Notes: a model not told the origin generated them from the letters alone. A stretch of 64,000 bases of DNA from Arthrobacter psychrochitiniphilus (GCF_003185915.1 NZ_QHLZ01000003.1:1-64000), one strand, 5' to 3'; shown: positions 1-8,136, counted from the first letter of the stretch. Numbers and translations: made by a program.

Positions 1-76
1 ATCCATCACAACAGGGCTACGGGCCACCTTCGTTCAAGGACACGAAACCAGATTTCACCACGAACCACGGAGAGCC

Positions 77-112
77 GAAATGCCCCGAACCAATCAAGGT
101 CCGGGGCATTTC
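77..112. terminator. Hairpin, probable terminator of an upstream gene
   Basis: GAAATGCCCCG and CGGGGCATTTC form an 11-bp perfect stem around a 14-base loop. There is no T-run, as is common for terminators in high-GC actinobacteria. It would end a transcript entering from outside the window. Confidence 0.5.
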
Positions 113-165
113 TGTGTCCCACTCCTCGGCGGTGTCAAGCCGTCTTAGCAAAAACTGCCCTCGAC

Positions 166-203
166 TGTCTCGTAACCTAAGTGCCTCGTATCCCATGGGA
201 TAC
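166..203. repeat. Decayed copy of resolvase-site-like palindrome
   Basis: The stretch begins TGTCTCGTAACCTA and ends in the perfect palindrome GTATCCCATGGGATAC at 188-203. The left arm aligns with the left arm of the 66-bp palindrome at 6237-6302 (shared core TGTCTC-R-TAACCTA, then TG-Y-CTCG). The right arm, which should mirror it, has diverged after position 203, so only half is preserved. Resemblance to the Tn3/gamma-delta resolvase half-site TGTCYRATA is from memory of that family. Confidence 0.4.
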
Positions 204-433
204 AAGACGCTACAACTCCAAGCCGGACGCCAAGGGCCTGTCGAGCAGGCACTGCGGGAGGGAATCGATCGGTCCAAAAGCTCGTTCCGCACGCACGTAC
301 GTGCCGGCACTTTCGGCATAACTATTGGTACACGCAAGTTACGCGGAATCCCTACATGTTTCACGACCGTCAGTGTCTCAGTGGGGGAGTGTCCCACTTC
401 CTTGGAACTGGGACGAACCGCAAACCCCTAAAG

Positions 434-1210
434 CTAGTTTGGAGAACTAGCACCGACATTCTCAGAAATTTCAGCGAATTCCCCGTTCCCATAGAGCTTC
501 CAGTTGATGCCGGATGAATCAGTGAACGTGACAAAGATCCGATCAGACAACCATTTTTTCGCCTGTGACTCGGGGCCGTAAGGCCAATTTTCCCCACGAA
601 GGTGCCATTTGGCATCTACACCGCTTATCCCGACCGTGAGGTCGCCGAGATTGGCTGGTGGGGCCTCAACGACTCTGAACCCTTTCGGCACTTCTGGGAG
701 AGTGAGCTTCACATGCTTGTATCGTCCGCCCCTAAGGATTCTGAGGGTGCATCCAACTAAAAGCTCTCTCTGATCGTCGTAAATGGCCTCGCTAGGTTTG
801 ATCGGGCGGCTCATAAAAACCTTGAGATGAACAGCGCTTACAGCCTGTTCTTTTATTCTTTGTGCCTCGAGCGCGGCCTTCTCCGCCTCGACGCCCTCAG
901 CTATAGCCTTGGCCTCCTTGGCGGTGTTGTGCTGCTCCACGGTGACATCGACTGCAGCCCTTTGAACCTTCAATGCCGCAATCGCACCGACAAAACCCAA
1001 GAACGTCACAACCACACCCGCCCAGGACGCAACAGGACCCCACTCAGTTGCCATAGGTGCAGAATCACGCCTCAGCATGACCAACAAGACGACTATGGAG
1101 CAGAGCAGGAAGACGGAGACCAGCAACAGAATTTGTTCAAGACCTGTCCGTTTTGCCCAGATTTCAACAACAGCGTGCGCAAATTTTTTCACCACGTAAG
1201 TCTGCCCCAT
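434..1210 (-). CDS. Hypothetical membrane protein, two N-terminal TM segments
   Basis: I do not recognise the family. The protein starts with a short cytoplasmic stretch, then a strongly hydrophobic helix (ILLLVSVFLLCSIVVLLVML), a short charged link and a second helix (WAGVVVTFLGFVGAIAAL). A Glu/Ala/Lys-rich coiled-coil-like stretch follows, then a C-terminal domain of about 130 residues rich in beta-strand-like sequence. This layout resembles accessory-region membrane proteins with a cytosolic or periplasmic sensor tail. The ATG at 1210 is preferred because AAGGCGG lies upstream, although at 11 bases; ATGs at 1231 and 1282 are possible. It stands alone, pointing away from umuD. Confidence 0.55.
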   Translation of the reverse strand: MGQTYVVKKFAHAVVEIWAKRTGLEQILLLVSVFLLCSIVVLLVMLRRDSAPMATEWGPVASWAGVVVTFLGFVGAIAALKVQRAAVDVTVEQHNTAKEAKAIAEGVEAEKAALEAQRIKEQAVSAVHLKVFMSRPIKPSEAIYDDQRELLVGCTLRILRGGRYKHVKLTLPEVPKGFRVVEAPPANLGDLTVGISGVDAKWHLRGENWPYGPESQAKKWLSDRIFVTFTDSSGINWKLYGNGEFAEISENVGASSPN

Positions 1211-1452
1211 GACGGGGCATTCCGCCTTCATAAATGCGGAAAAGATCTTCGGAACCGTGGAACGTATTGAGGGCAGCGTCATTGAGCAAACAGAAATGGA
1301 CGCAGCCGACTATCAGGCAGGTGTGGAAGTCATGCGCCGCAAGCCGAAGAGGGCTATCGGCTGTTGAGTCTAGGAGCCGAGCCCTAGGCAGAGAACCAAT
1401 CTCTGTTCCTCCGTCATGGTCGTTGTCAGTGGGTGGGCCTACACTGGATTAG

Positions 1453-1468
1453 TAGAACTCTATTTCTA
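1453..1468. promoter_or_regulatory. SOS-box-like palindrome upstream of umuD
   Basis: TAGAAC-TCTA-TTTCTA carries the inverted repeat TAGAA-N6-TTCTA. It has the length and spacing of the actinobacterial LexA box (TCGAAC-N4-GTTCGA) and agrees at 9 of its 12 fixed bases. It lies 15 bases before the umuD-like start, where a LexA operator would be expected for an error-prone polymerase operon. Confidence 0.4.
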
Positions 1469-1482
1469 GTAGTTGGTGTGTC

Positions 1483-1920
1483 ATGGCTCATTTATTGAAT
1501 GTATGTTTAGTAGACTTCGCGCCCCCTGTGGCACACCCTTTGCTGGCCCCAGTGTTGGTTGCGGCGGGGTATCCGTCCCCTGCTCAGGACTACTTCGATG
1601 GGACCCTGAATCTCAATACTCATCTGATTAGGGATGTCACGAGCACTTTCGTGGTGAGGGTGTCGGGGGATTCCATGGAGGGCGCTGGCATCAGTGATGG
1701 CGATGAGTTGATCGTCAATCGGGCGCTCACGCCTCGGGATGGGTCTATCGTGATTGCGATCTTGGACGGCGAGCTGACCGTTAAGCGTCTTCTCCTGAAG
1801 GCCGGGGGAGTGGTCTTACATGCGGAGAACCCCAACTACCCGGATATTGAAGTTCCGGACGCTAATTCTCTGACGGTGTGGGGCGTCGCTGAAACGTGTT
1901 TACATGACCTGCGGAACTAG
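1483..1920 (+). CDS. umuD: UmuD-like S24 self-cleaving protein
   Basis: A LexA/UmuD-type serine protease of the S24 family, 145 residues, the usual UmuD length. RecA filaments trigger its self-cleavage, and the shortened form partners UmuC in translesion synthesis. The expected cleavage bond is Ala28-Gly29. The catalytic Ser64 is in GDSMEG and the catalytic Lys101 in ELTVKR, so the active site looks intact. No DNA-binding domain precedes it, which separates it from LexA. An SOS-box-like repeat lies just upstream, and the broken umuC begins 12 bases after its stop, so the two formed an operon. Confidence 0.85.
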   Translation: MAHLLNVCLVDFAPPVAHPLLAPVLVAAGYPSPAQDYFDGTLNLNTHLIRDVTSTFVVRVSGDSMEGAGISDGDELIVNRALTPRDGSIVIAILDGELTVKRLLLKAGGVVLHAENPNYPDIEVPDANSLTVWGVAETCLHDLRN

Positions 1921-1932
1921 GGCGGTGCTTTG

Positions 1933-3266
1933 ATGCGTATCCGCACCGCTGACCCCGCAAGTCTGGCCTTGATGCCTAGCAGTGACTATATTGCTCTTGT
2001 TGATGTGAACTCGTTCTATGCCAGCGCAGAACGGGCCTTCAATCCCTCTTTGGAGGGCATCCCCGTGGTCGTTTTGTCGAACAATGATGGTTGCGTGGTC
2101 ACTCGCAGCGCCGAGGCAAAAGCGCTGGGCATCCCGATGGGGGAGCCGTGGTTCAAACTCAAACATCTTGCATCTGATGCAATTCCGCGCGGAAAGCGAT
2201 TAGTGGCGCTTTCGAGTAACTATGAGTTGTACGGTGACCTGAGTTCCCGTGTGATGGAGTTGCTGGGTAGGTACAGTGCGTGGGTTGAGGTGTATTCCAT
2301 TGACGAGGCGTTCTTGGGCGTCAACGGCACCCCTGTTCAGTTGCGCCAGCTGGGACGAACCATGAAGGACGCTGTTCGCCGGCACGTCGGCGTCCCGGTA
2401 TGTGTTGGCATCGCTACAACGAAAGGCCTGGCGAAGCTGGCTAATAAGCTCGCCAAGCACAATCCAGACTTCGCCGGTGTCTGCCACTGGGAATCCATCC
2501 CCGAAGAGGTGCGGGATGGGTTGATGTCCAGGTTATCCGTGGTCGAGTTGTGGGGCGTGGCCACCCGCCTCACCAAACGGCTCAACGCCATGGGAATCCA
2601 CACCATTCTGATTTGAAGAACTCTAGCGCGGCGATGATTCGTGACCGCTTCTCCGTGGTGTTGATGCGCACCGTTTTGGAGCTCCAAGGCACCCCCTGTA
2701 TCCCCATGGAAGAGGAACGTGTAGGTAAAGATCAACTGATCTTCTCCCGCTCCTTCGCTACCCCCGTGACCACGGCCGCAGATATGGGCCAAGTCATGAG
2801 CGTGTACGCCCAACAAGCCAGCGCCCGCCTCGCCAAACACGGCCTCCAAGCAAAAGTTTTGACTGCTTTTGCCGGTACGTCCCACTTCAACCAGGACAAC
2901 ATCTCTTACCCTTCGGTGTGTGTGCCGTTGCCGATGCCCACCGCAGATCCCGTACTCCTCCACAAAGCCGCCAATAGCTTGTGTGAACGGATCTACGAGG
3001 GTGTGAAATACGTGCGTGCCGGGATCATGGTCACCGACCTGCGCCCCACCGGTAACCAGTCACCGCTGGAACTCTTCGAGAACCCCCATGAAGAACGCGG
3101 CATAGGCCAGTTGATGGAATCCGTCTCTAAGAAGTACGGACGCGGAAGTATCGGCCTGGGAAGTGCAGGTCTCCGAGGCGGACCGGATTGGTCTATGAAA
3201 CGGGACATGCTCAGCCCCCGTTACACCACCCACTGGGACGAGCTATTGCTTGTCAAAGCCTCATAA
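1933..3266 (+). pseudogene. umuC: umuC, Y-family DNA polymerase, broken by a 1-base deletion
   Basis: The first part encodes the palm and fingers of a Y-family polymerase: [11 protein letters not shown] near the N-terminus carries one catalytic Asp, and YSIDEAFL carries the second acidic pair. After GIHTIL the frame stops at 2614-2616. The family continuation ([17 protein letters not shown]) follows in the next frame from about 2611 to the stop at 3264-3266, including the little-finger and C-terminal UmuC region. CTGATTTGAAG in place of CTGGATTTGAAG, one G short at 2610-2611, explains it. The start has GGCGG upstream; ATG 1972 is an alternative. A sequencing error in the G pair is possible. 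Confidence 0.85.
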
Positions 3267-3273
3267 ATGGTGC

Positions 3274-3319
3274 GGGGCGGGCAAGGGATGCATTCAGATG
3301 CACTCGACTTGCCCGCCCC
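3274..3319 (-). terminator. Outer GC-rich hairpin of the left ncRNA element
   Basis: GGGGCGGGCAAG pairs with CTTGCCCGCCCC (12 bp), with a weaker TGCA/TGCA pairing inside the loop. It lies 7 bases after the umuC stop and at the 3' end of the leftward ncRNA, so it could serve both convergent transcripts. The same 12-bp stem recurs at 9335-9378 with a different interior. Confidence 0.65.
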
Positions 3320-3330
3320 ATAGGGTGAGT

Positions 3331-3620
3331 TGCTGTGGTCCTCTCAAGCTGTCGAGGACCACCTACTACTGATACTGCTGGTGTTGCCTTGGCCGTCTCA
3401 AGCTGTCGACGTCCAAGTACTGCTGGTGTTACTGGTACTGCGGTAGTGCTTGTGTTGCTGTGTCCGTCTCCTACTGCTTGACGGCCTGGTACTGCGGTAA
3501 TGCTGTGGTCCTCTCAAGCTGTCGAGGACCACCTACTACTGATATTGCTGGTGTTGCCTTGGCTGTCTCAAGCTGTCGACGTCCAAGTACTGCTGGTGTT
3601 ACTGGTACTGCGGTAGTGCT
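3331..3620. repeat. 120-bp direct repeat inside the left ncRNA element
   Basis: Bases 3331-3450 and 3501-3620 are the same 120-base unit with two differences (C/T at one spacer position and C/T in one stem). Each unit holds two loop-conserved hairpins. The 50 bases between them carry the CCGTC/GACGG hairpin. This indicates growth of the array by segmental duplication. Confidence 0.85.
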
Positions 3621-3737
3621 GTGGTCGTTTCAAAGTGTTTGACGACCGGGTATTACTGCAACGGTGCTTCCCCTTTGACAATCAACTACAGCTACTTTCA
3701 GCGGGGGAACTTCCGTTCTCTTTTTCTTACGAGAAAA

Positions 3738-3766
3738 AATATAACCACTCTCTGGAATCTCGTCAA
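3738..3766 (-). promoter_or_regulatory. Promoter of the left ncRNA
   Basis: On the minus strand, TTGACG (3766-3761), a 17-base spacer and TATATT (3743-3738) form a near-consensus sigma-70-type promoter. An A-tract of seven bases lies just upstream (3777-3771), like an UP element. The same arrangement, spacing and flanking CTCAGAC motif occur before the right copy. Confidence 0.7.
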
Positions 3767-4001
3767 GTCGATTTTTTTGGGTGGTCTGAGTTTGCCCGCT
3801 ATTCGCGATTGGCTCGGGGGCCGGGATACTGTCAGGCAGTGTGGGAACCTAGCGCCGGGCCGCTTCGCCCTTGAACTTCCCGCGAGTGCTAACTGGCTAC
3901 CTGATAAGGCATCGTGCTCAGAGGTTGGACGCGGCCGCTGCCCCGGCCACAACGGCCAGATTCCCTCCATCAGCCGTGGACAGTGGCGGCTTCGGCGTGG
4001 C

Positions 4002-4586
4002 TTATTTCTTCGTTTGGTTGCTTGCTGGTTCTATCCGCGCGATGAGTGCGTTCTGTGTGTGTTGCAGGGTTTCGATGGTGGCGCGGGCCTCGGCGACTTG
4101 GCTTTTCAGTGCCCCGATTTCCTCTGTATGCTTTCGATCCGCGAGGGCTAGTTGTTCCCTGGCCTCGGCGGCCGCGGTGGCGTTGTCACGGGCTGCTTGG
4201 TTGCTTTCTTCGGCTTGAGTCTGCAGTTCTTTGAGGGCTTCTTGGTGGGTGCGGGTTGCGGTGTCGAGGTCGGCGGCGAGTTCGTTGATTTCCCGGTCCT
4301 TGTGGGTTTTCTCCTCTCGCCAAGCTTTTTCAATGATGGCGTGCTCTGCTGTGGCGGTGTGGAGCGCTTCGGCCCAAACCGTGCCGGCCAAGTGCAGGGC
4401 CTGCTCAGTAATGGTCGCCGGGGTGGCTGCGATCTTAGATCCAGCGCTATCACGCTCAGTCCGCCATTCCTTCAAAAACCGGGTTGCGTCGGCGTTAGAC
4501 ACCCCGGCGGCTTCGCGCACGGTGGCGACCGTGGGGTTGCGCTCGGCGCTGATCTGCTCGGCGGCGGTGTAAACGCGATCTTTCAC
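4002..4586 (-). CDS. KfrA-like DNA-binding protein with long coiled coil
   Basis: The N-terminus (DRVYTAAEQISAERNPTVAT, then VREAAGVSNADATRFLKEW) fits the KfrA_N helix-turn-helix domain known from plasmid partition and replication regions. About 110 residues of Ala/Glu/Lys/Gln-rich coiled coil follow, with no other domain, as in KfrA. KfrA proteins bind an operator at their own promoter, and a large palindrome lies directly upstream here. The start is unclear. A strong AGGAGGT at 4607-4613 sits 5 bases before GTA (4601-4599), not a normal start codon; the first standard start is GTG 4586, 20 bases from that site. A mutated start or rare GTA initiation is possible. Its presence suggests plasmid ancestry of the island. 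Confidence 0.7.
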   Translation of the reverse strand: MKDRVYTAAEQISAERNPTVATVREAAGVSNADATRFLKEWRTERDSAGSKIAATPATITEQALHLAGTVWAEALHTATAEHAIIEKAWREEKTHKDREINELAADLDTATRTHQEALKELQTQAEESNQAARDNATAAAEAREQLALADRKHTEEIGALKSQVAEARATIETLQHTQNALIARIEPASNQTKK

Positions 4587-4616
4587 TGATTGTTCAGCTA
4601 CGGGAGACCTCCTGTC

Positions 4617-4651
4617 TAGTAATCGTTGTAGTAGTCCTACTACGATTACTA
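4617..4651. promoter_or_regulatory. Palindromic operator upstream of the KfrA-like gene
   Basis: TAGTAATCG and CGATTACTA form the outer arms and TAGTAG/CTACTA the inner arms of a nearly perfect 35-base palindrome, with TTG unpaired on one side. It ends 3 bases before the AGGAGGT ribosome site of the KfrA-like gene. Known KfrA proteins repress themselves through such sites, so autoregulation is the likely role. Confidence 0.6.
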
Positions 4652-5210
4652 CTATTTTGAGCTTGCTCCAACACATCAATTTCAGGATCCGTCGTCCGTT
4701 GCCCGTGTTAGTGGTGGTGACGTGGTGAGGGGATTGTTAGTACCTCGGGAACGGCTACTTGGTGTCGTTGCTGGACATGGTCAAGGCAGTGACTCCGGTT
4801 AGGAGCACCTTGTGGGCGGCCGGCGTGTCTTGGAATGACTGCACTGACATCAGCGCATCATTGACCACGCCGGAATCTATAAGGGAGAGCACCCAGAAGC
4901 CGGGCAGTGCGGTAGCCATCACCGCTTTGGACCAAACTGCAGCGGGCCACTTCAGCTGCCTCTTCAGGGACCATCGCAGTGCGGTATACGAGCAATCAGT
5001 TGCTGGTGCCCTTGCGAACAGCCTTATTCATTAGCGGATTTCGTTGTGCCATTTTTAAGGTCCGCGAGGCTAGATGAAACGGCTAGGTGATCCCGATATG
5101 GCTCTGAGTAAAGTCTTGGGCGGTCATTCCTCTACCTGTAATCAGAATCTTGTAAGCGCGGGGACCCCGGGGACTTGTCATCCCTACACGGACTGCTACA
5201 TGCTGGAGTA
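4652..5210. other. Region without a convincing gene, possible gene remnant
   Basis: I see no complete gene. On the minus strand one frame stays open for about 90 codons and ends at 4755. Its translation has protein-like composition (for example VMATALPGFWVLSLIDSG), but it has no good start and I do not recognise it. It may be the tail of a degraded gene. The overlapping plus-strand frame at 4759-5034 looks like its shadow. Confidence 0.3.
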
Positions 5211-5693
5211 ATGACTGATAACGAAGGAAAAATTACTGTTGCCCGCCTGTTCGATGCCCCGGCGAAGGAGATCTTCAAAGTACTGAGCAACCCTGCCAAC
5301 CACGCAGAGCTCGATGGCTCTGGCATGGTGCAATCAGACGAGAAAACGGACAGAATCACCGCTGTGGGGCAGATCTTTACCATGAACATGTATCTGGATA
5401 AGCTGGGCGGTAACTATCAGACCGACAACTATGTGGTCGGATATGACGTAAACAAGCTTCTTGCCTGGAAAACAGCGAGTTCCGGAGAGGAACCCACTGG
5501 CTGGCAATGGGTGTGGGAGCTGGAGGCCGAGTCACCGTCATCCACCAGAGTCTCCCTTACCTATGATTGGAGCCAAGTTACGGACAAGTCTGTACTTGCA
5601 CAGGTATCTTTTCCCTTGGTCCAGGCGCAACAGTTGGAGGGTTCGCTGGTAAAGCTGGCCGAAATGGTGGCCGGGCCACACCACACAGACTAA
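5211..5693 (+). CDS. SRPBCC-fold protein
   Basis: A 160-residue protein of the START/SRPBCC superfamily (polyketide cyclase/dehydrase type). It opens with the typical strand and helix (KITVARLFDAPAKEIFKVLSNPANHAELDGSG), and the later YDVNKLLAWKTA and STRVSLTYDWSQV strands fit the helix-grip fold that encloses a hydrophobic pocket. Such proteins bind small lipophilic ligands or act as stress-related hydrolase-like proteins; the ligand cannot be told here. The ATG at 5211 is preferred over one 36 bases earlier because GGAG lies just upstream. It is a single gene with a candidate terminator hairpin 130 bases downstream. Confidence 0.75.
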   Translation: MTDNEGKITVARLFDAPAKEIFKVLSNPANHAELDGSGMVQSDEKTDRITAVGQIFTMNMYLDKLGGNYQTDNYVVGYDVNKLLAWKTASSGEEPTGWQWVWELEAESPSSTRVSLTYDWSQVTDKSVLAQVSFPLVQAQQLEGSLVKLAEMVAGPHHTD

Positions 5694-5825
5694 CTACGGC
5701 AGCTGTTGCCTCATCCCACCGCACCAGAGAGCTAAGGCTAACTCCAACGGTGAGACCTAGCGACTATGCCCGGTCGGTGCTCAGCAGTCAGGCGGGATTT
5801 CCGAGGAAGAGATACACGTTTACTG

Positions 5826-5862
5826 ACGCTGGTGGAAGTGAGAACACCACCTCCACCAGCGT
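5826..5862. terminator. Hairpin downstream of the SRPBCC gene
   Basis: ACGCTGGTGGA and TCCACCAGCGT form an 11-bp perfect stem with a 15-base loop. No T-run follows. It is the only strong hairpin between the SRPBCC stop and the palindrome at 6237. Confidence 0.4.
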
Positions 5863-6405
5863 GGGTGCGTTGCATCTACAACGTCACAACTTAGCAAGTA
5901 ACGATAGAACGCGATATATCGCCTGCCTTAGATAATCATTATTATCGGGGGATCAGCACTCAGAACTTTAAGCTTCTTTGTTGTTGTCATGAATTTTGGT
6001 GACAAGCGCAAGCCGGAAAGCACGGTGAATTCTCTATGGTCAGGGATCTGTGAGATATGACGGTTCCACTGCGGGCAATGGAGGGTTGTGCTGAGACCTT
6101 CTGAAATTCCGTGCTTAGCACCTCTGAAAATCAGATGAGAGAACACCACTCCTGATATTCTTGCGTTCGTCTTGGGAAAATGACACACGTAGATGTTGGC
6201 GTTCTGCGATGTCCGCGGCTGAGTGGAAACCGCAGTCGGTGTCTCATAACCTAGTTGTCTCGAAACCCATAGGTTTAGAGGCAACTAGGTTATGAGACAC
6301 CGCGCCCCTGAAGAGTATGAGCAAAGCTACTATGCTCATGAAATCAGCTCGTGATCCTACGACGCGCACCACAAAACCACGGCATGATTCTTGGGAAGGT
6401 TCACA
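5863..6405. other. Non-coding stretch around the long palindrome
   Basis: There is no supported gene. Base composition is more AT-rich than the core genome. Apart from the 66-bp palindrome at 6237-6302 I see only the presumed promoter region of the DoxX-like gene. Confidence 0.4.
6237..6302. repeat. 66-bp near-perfect palindrome, resolvase-site-like
   Basis: The two 33-base arms match at 30 of 33 positions when one is reverse-complemented. Each arm reads inward as CGGTGTCTCATAACCTAG, then TTG-Y-CTC. Each contains TGTCTCATAA, which resembles the Tn3/gamma-delta resolvase half-site TGTCYRATA, followed by a second TGTCTC/TGCCTC copy. A related left half lies at 166-203. A serine resolvase gene is present 50 kb away at 55788-56393, but nothing links the two directly. 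Confidence 0.6.
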
Positions 6406-6897
6406 ATGACTGATCACGGCAAGTCATTCCTGGCACGACTCGTCGCGCCGTCGGGACGCACATCCACGCCACGCACGATCGTTCGTCTAGTACTGGGTGC
6501 AATTCTTGCGTTCGCCGGCGTCAGCCATCTGACAGTAGCCCGCGAGGAATTCCAGGCGCAGGTCCCGAAGTTCGTGTCCCTTGATGCCGACCTGGTCGTC
6601 GTAGCTTCCGGCATTGTCGAGATCACCCTTGGTGCGGCGCTGATGTTGCTCGCGCGTCGGCGCGTCCCTGTGGGGTGGGTGGTGGCACTGTTCTTTATCG
6701 CCGTCTTCCCCGGGAACATCGCCCAGTGGCTGCATGCGCGCGACGGCTTTGGGCTCGACACCGACTCCAAGCGTCTGGTGCGACTCTTCTTCCAGCCAGC
6801 GCTCATCGCGGTGACCTTGTGGTCAACCGGCGCTTGGAAAGACCGGCCCCGGGTTTCCTCAACGCACTCCGTCACTGCTCAGGACGACCGAAAGTAG
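6406..6897 (+). CDS. DoxX-like membrane protein
   Basis: A 163-residue integral membrane protein with four predicted hydrophobic segments. The first, VRLVLGAILAFAGVSHLT, has the helix pattern and motif of DoxX-family proteins, and RRRVPVGWVVALFFIAVFPGNIAQWLHARD fits the later helices with the conserved P-G-N-x-x-Q. DoxX relatives act in membrane-linked redox or thiol-stress functions, but no exact role can be assigned here. The ATG at 6406 has GGGAAGG 7 bases upstream, so it is preferred over an in-frame start 15 bases earlier. It stands alone after the 66-bp palindrome. Confidence 0.75.
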   Translation: MTDHGKSFLARLVAPSGRTSTPRTIVRLVLGAILAFAGVSHLTVAREEFQAQVPKFVSLDADLVVVASGIVEITLGAALMLLARRRVPVGWVVALFFIAVFPGNIAQWLHARDGFGLDTDSKRLVRLFFQPALIAVTLWSTGAWKDRPRVSSTHSVTAQDDRK

Positions 6898-7049
6898 CCG
6901 CGGAGGCATTCTTTGGGTCTGATCAAGGTTTAGTTGACATCTAACTTGTGACTTTCGGCCGATACCGTCATTCTTAGCACGCACCTGACCGTCCGCCCAA
7001 TGGTTCTTTGCAGCGGATTAGCTGCTGAAGCCGGCCTGAGGGCGTGGCT

Positions 7050-7427
7050 TTAGAAGTCGTGGTCGTCGGGTCCGTAGATGAAGGCTTTTGCGTACTCGAC
7101 TGCTTTTTTGAACGCCTGGTTGCGGAGGGTGATGTGCTGGGTTGTTTGGGATTCCAGATAGTCGATGCTGCCGGGGCGCAGTAGCCATATATCTCCTCCC
7201 GGTGGCAGATAGAAGGTAGCGAAGGAGCGGTTGCTTTCATCGCCAGCCCAGACTGGGACTACGGCTACTGCCGCTCCGGTGTCCACATTGATCCATTGCG
7301 CTCTTGGTAGGGGTTGTTCGTGTAATTCAGGGTCAAGAAAGGGAGCTGTGCCTTTGCCCCAACGTTGTTCAAAACGTTCGTTGAAGGCTGGTAATAAGGG
7401 AGAATCGTAACGACGCCATGCGCTCAT
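7050..7427 (-). CDS. Hypothetical protein, 125 residues
   Basis: A soluble protein of unknown family. It is rich in aromatic residues and prolines and ends in an acidic GPDDHDF tail. AGGAGGT 8 bases before the ATG is a near-perfect ribosome site, which supports a real gene. The composition (for example VVPVWAGDESNRSFATFYLPPGG) suggests a compact beta-rich fold. It lies 286 bases downstream of hsp20 on the same strand, but a strong hairpin at 7624-7661 separates the two, so it probably has its own promoter. Confidence 0.6.
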   Translation of the reverse strand: MSAWRRYDSPLLPAFNERFEQRWGKGTAPFLDPELHEQPLPRAQWINVDTGAAVAVVPVWAGDESNRSFATFYLPPGGDIWLLRPGSIDYLESQTTQHITLRNQAFKKAVEYAKAFIYGPDDHDF

Positions 7428-7623
7428 CTAACTGCACCTCCTGGTGGCTGGTTCCCACTGCTGCAATCTTTTCGAATCCCTAACGCAACGCCTGTAGCCT
7501 CCGGATCAATATGGAGTGGTCTGTGTAGAGATGAGAAGCTTCTTTCATACCATTTCACTGCCTTAGGCCGTGAGGGAAAGCCCCCTATGCAAGGGTGATG
7601 GCTTCCTTGCGGGAATAGCTGTG

Positions 7624-7661
7624 AGTGGCGGTCCCCGGCCCTATGTCCGGGGACCGCCACT
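7624..7661. terminator. Strong hairpin after hsp20
   Basis: AGTGGCGGTCCCCGG and CCGGGGACCGCCACT form a perfect 15-bp stem around an 8-base loop. It sits 53 bases beyond the hsp20 stop and 200 bases before the next gene on that strand, as expected for an intrinsic terminator. Confidence 0.75.
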
Positions 7662-7713
7662 GTCTCTACCCTGCCGCCCCCCTCAGAACAGGAGCTGCCT
7701 GGTTTTTGGAAGG

Positions 7714-8136
7714 TTAGGCATTGATGGCTTCGTACTCCTTTTCGTTGGTGGTGATGGAGATTTTGCGTGGTTTGGCTCTCTCGGCAACGGGAATGCGGAG
7801 GGTCAGCACGCCACTGTCATAGCTGGCTTGGATTTGCTCCGTATCCAGATTTTCACCGAGGACCAGTTGCCGGCTAAACACCCCGCGTGGCCGTTCGGAT
7901 GCCAGCATTTCCAGTTTCCCGTCCAAGGCTGGCCGTTCAGCCCTGACCGTCACGACATTGCGTTCTACATCTAGGTTGATCGAGTCCGGGCTCACCCCGG
8001 GTAGATCAAACTCAACTTCGAAGGTGTCCCCATCACGCCAAGCATCCATGGGCATGGCTGCGGGCCTGTTAGCTGTGCCCAGAACCTGCTGGGCAATCCG
8101 GTCGAGTTCCCGGAAAGGATCTGTACGCATCAACAT
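7714..8136 (-). CDS. Hsp20 small heat-shock protein
   Basis: A 140-residue alpha-crystallin-type chaperone that holds unfolding proteins in a refoldable state. The N-terminal [17 protein letters not shown] is typical of actinobacterial Hsp20. The crystallin core runs from about residue 35 ([20 protein letters not shown]) to about 125, with the conserved [14 protein letters not shown]; the Ile-Pro-Val is the C-terminal I/V-x-I/V contact. AAGGAG lies 9 bases before the ATG. It is transcribed away from a MerR-type regulator 170 bases off, the usual arrangement for a regulator controlling its own divergent hsp20. Confidence 0.9.
   Translation of the reverse strand: MLMRTDPFRELDRIAQQVLGTANRPAAMPMDAWRDGDTFEVEFDLPGVSPDSINLDVERNVVTVRAERPALDGKLEMLASERPRGVFSRQLVLGENLDTEQIQASYDSGVLTLRIPVAERAKPRKISITTNEKEYEAINA

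Larger units (their letters stand above)
1..433. other. Non-coding left edge
   Basis: No reading frame here looks like a gene: the open frames on both strands overlap each other, match no family I know, and read through a palindrome. The stretch holds a hairpin at 77-112 and a decayed recombinase-site-like palindrome at 166-203. The first 70 bases may be the trailer of a gene outside the window. Confidence 0.5.
3274..3730 (-). ncRNA. Left copy of a structured hairpin-array RNA (unrecognised family)
   Basis: Read leftward, this begins after a near-consensus promoter (3738-3766). It opens with a 5' domain in which a UUCCCC run pairs with GGGGAA across about 30 bases. Six hairpins separated by ACCAGCAGTA-like spacers follow, and a GC-rich terminator closes it. 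Four hairpins (at about 3335, 3391, 3505 and 3561) share the loop GACAGCTTGA. Their stems differ: GTGGTCCTC/GAGGACCAC versus TTGGCCGTC/GACGTCCAA. One hairpin near 3460 has stem CCGTC/GACGG and loop AAGCAGTAGGA. One near 3625 is variant. No reading frame explains it. A related copy in inverted orientation lies at 8803-9378. I do not recognise the family; transcription is inferred from the promoter. Confidence 0.6.

Noticed and set aside
1..70. tRNA 3' end at the window edge
   Set aside because: No T-arm pattern (GGTTCRA) or paired acceptor stem could be made out.
3331..3620. CRISPR array
   Set aside because: The repeats are imperfect hairpins with conserved spacers and uneven spacing. There are no uniform 28-37 base direct repeats with unique spacers, and no cas gene is present.
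4759..5034. 91-codon frame on the plus strand
   Set aside because: It has no ribosome site or family; the opposite strand looks more protein-like, though it too is unassigned.
5928..6284. 118-codon frame on the minus strand
   Set aside because: It begins inside the 66-bp palindrome and matches nothing.
7424..7660. 78-codon frame on the minus strand
   Set aside because: It overlaps the strong terminator hairpin at 7624-7661 and has no family or ribosome site.
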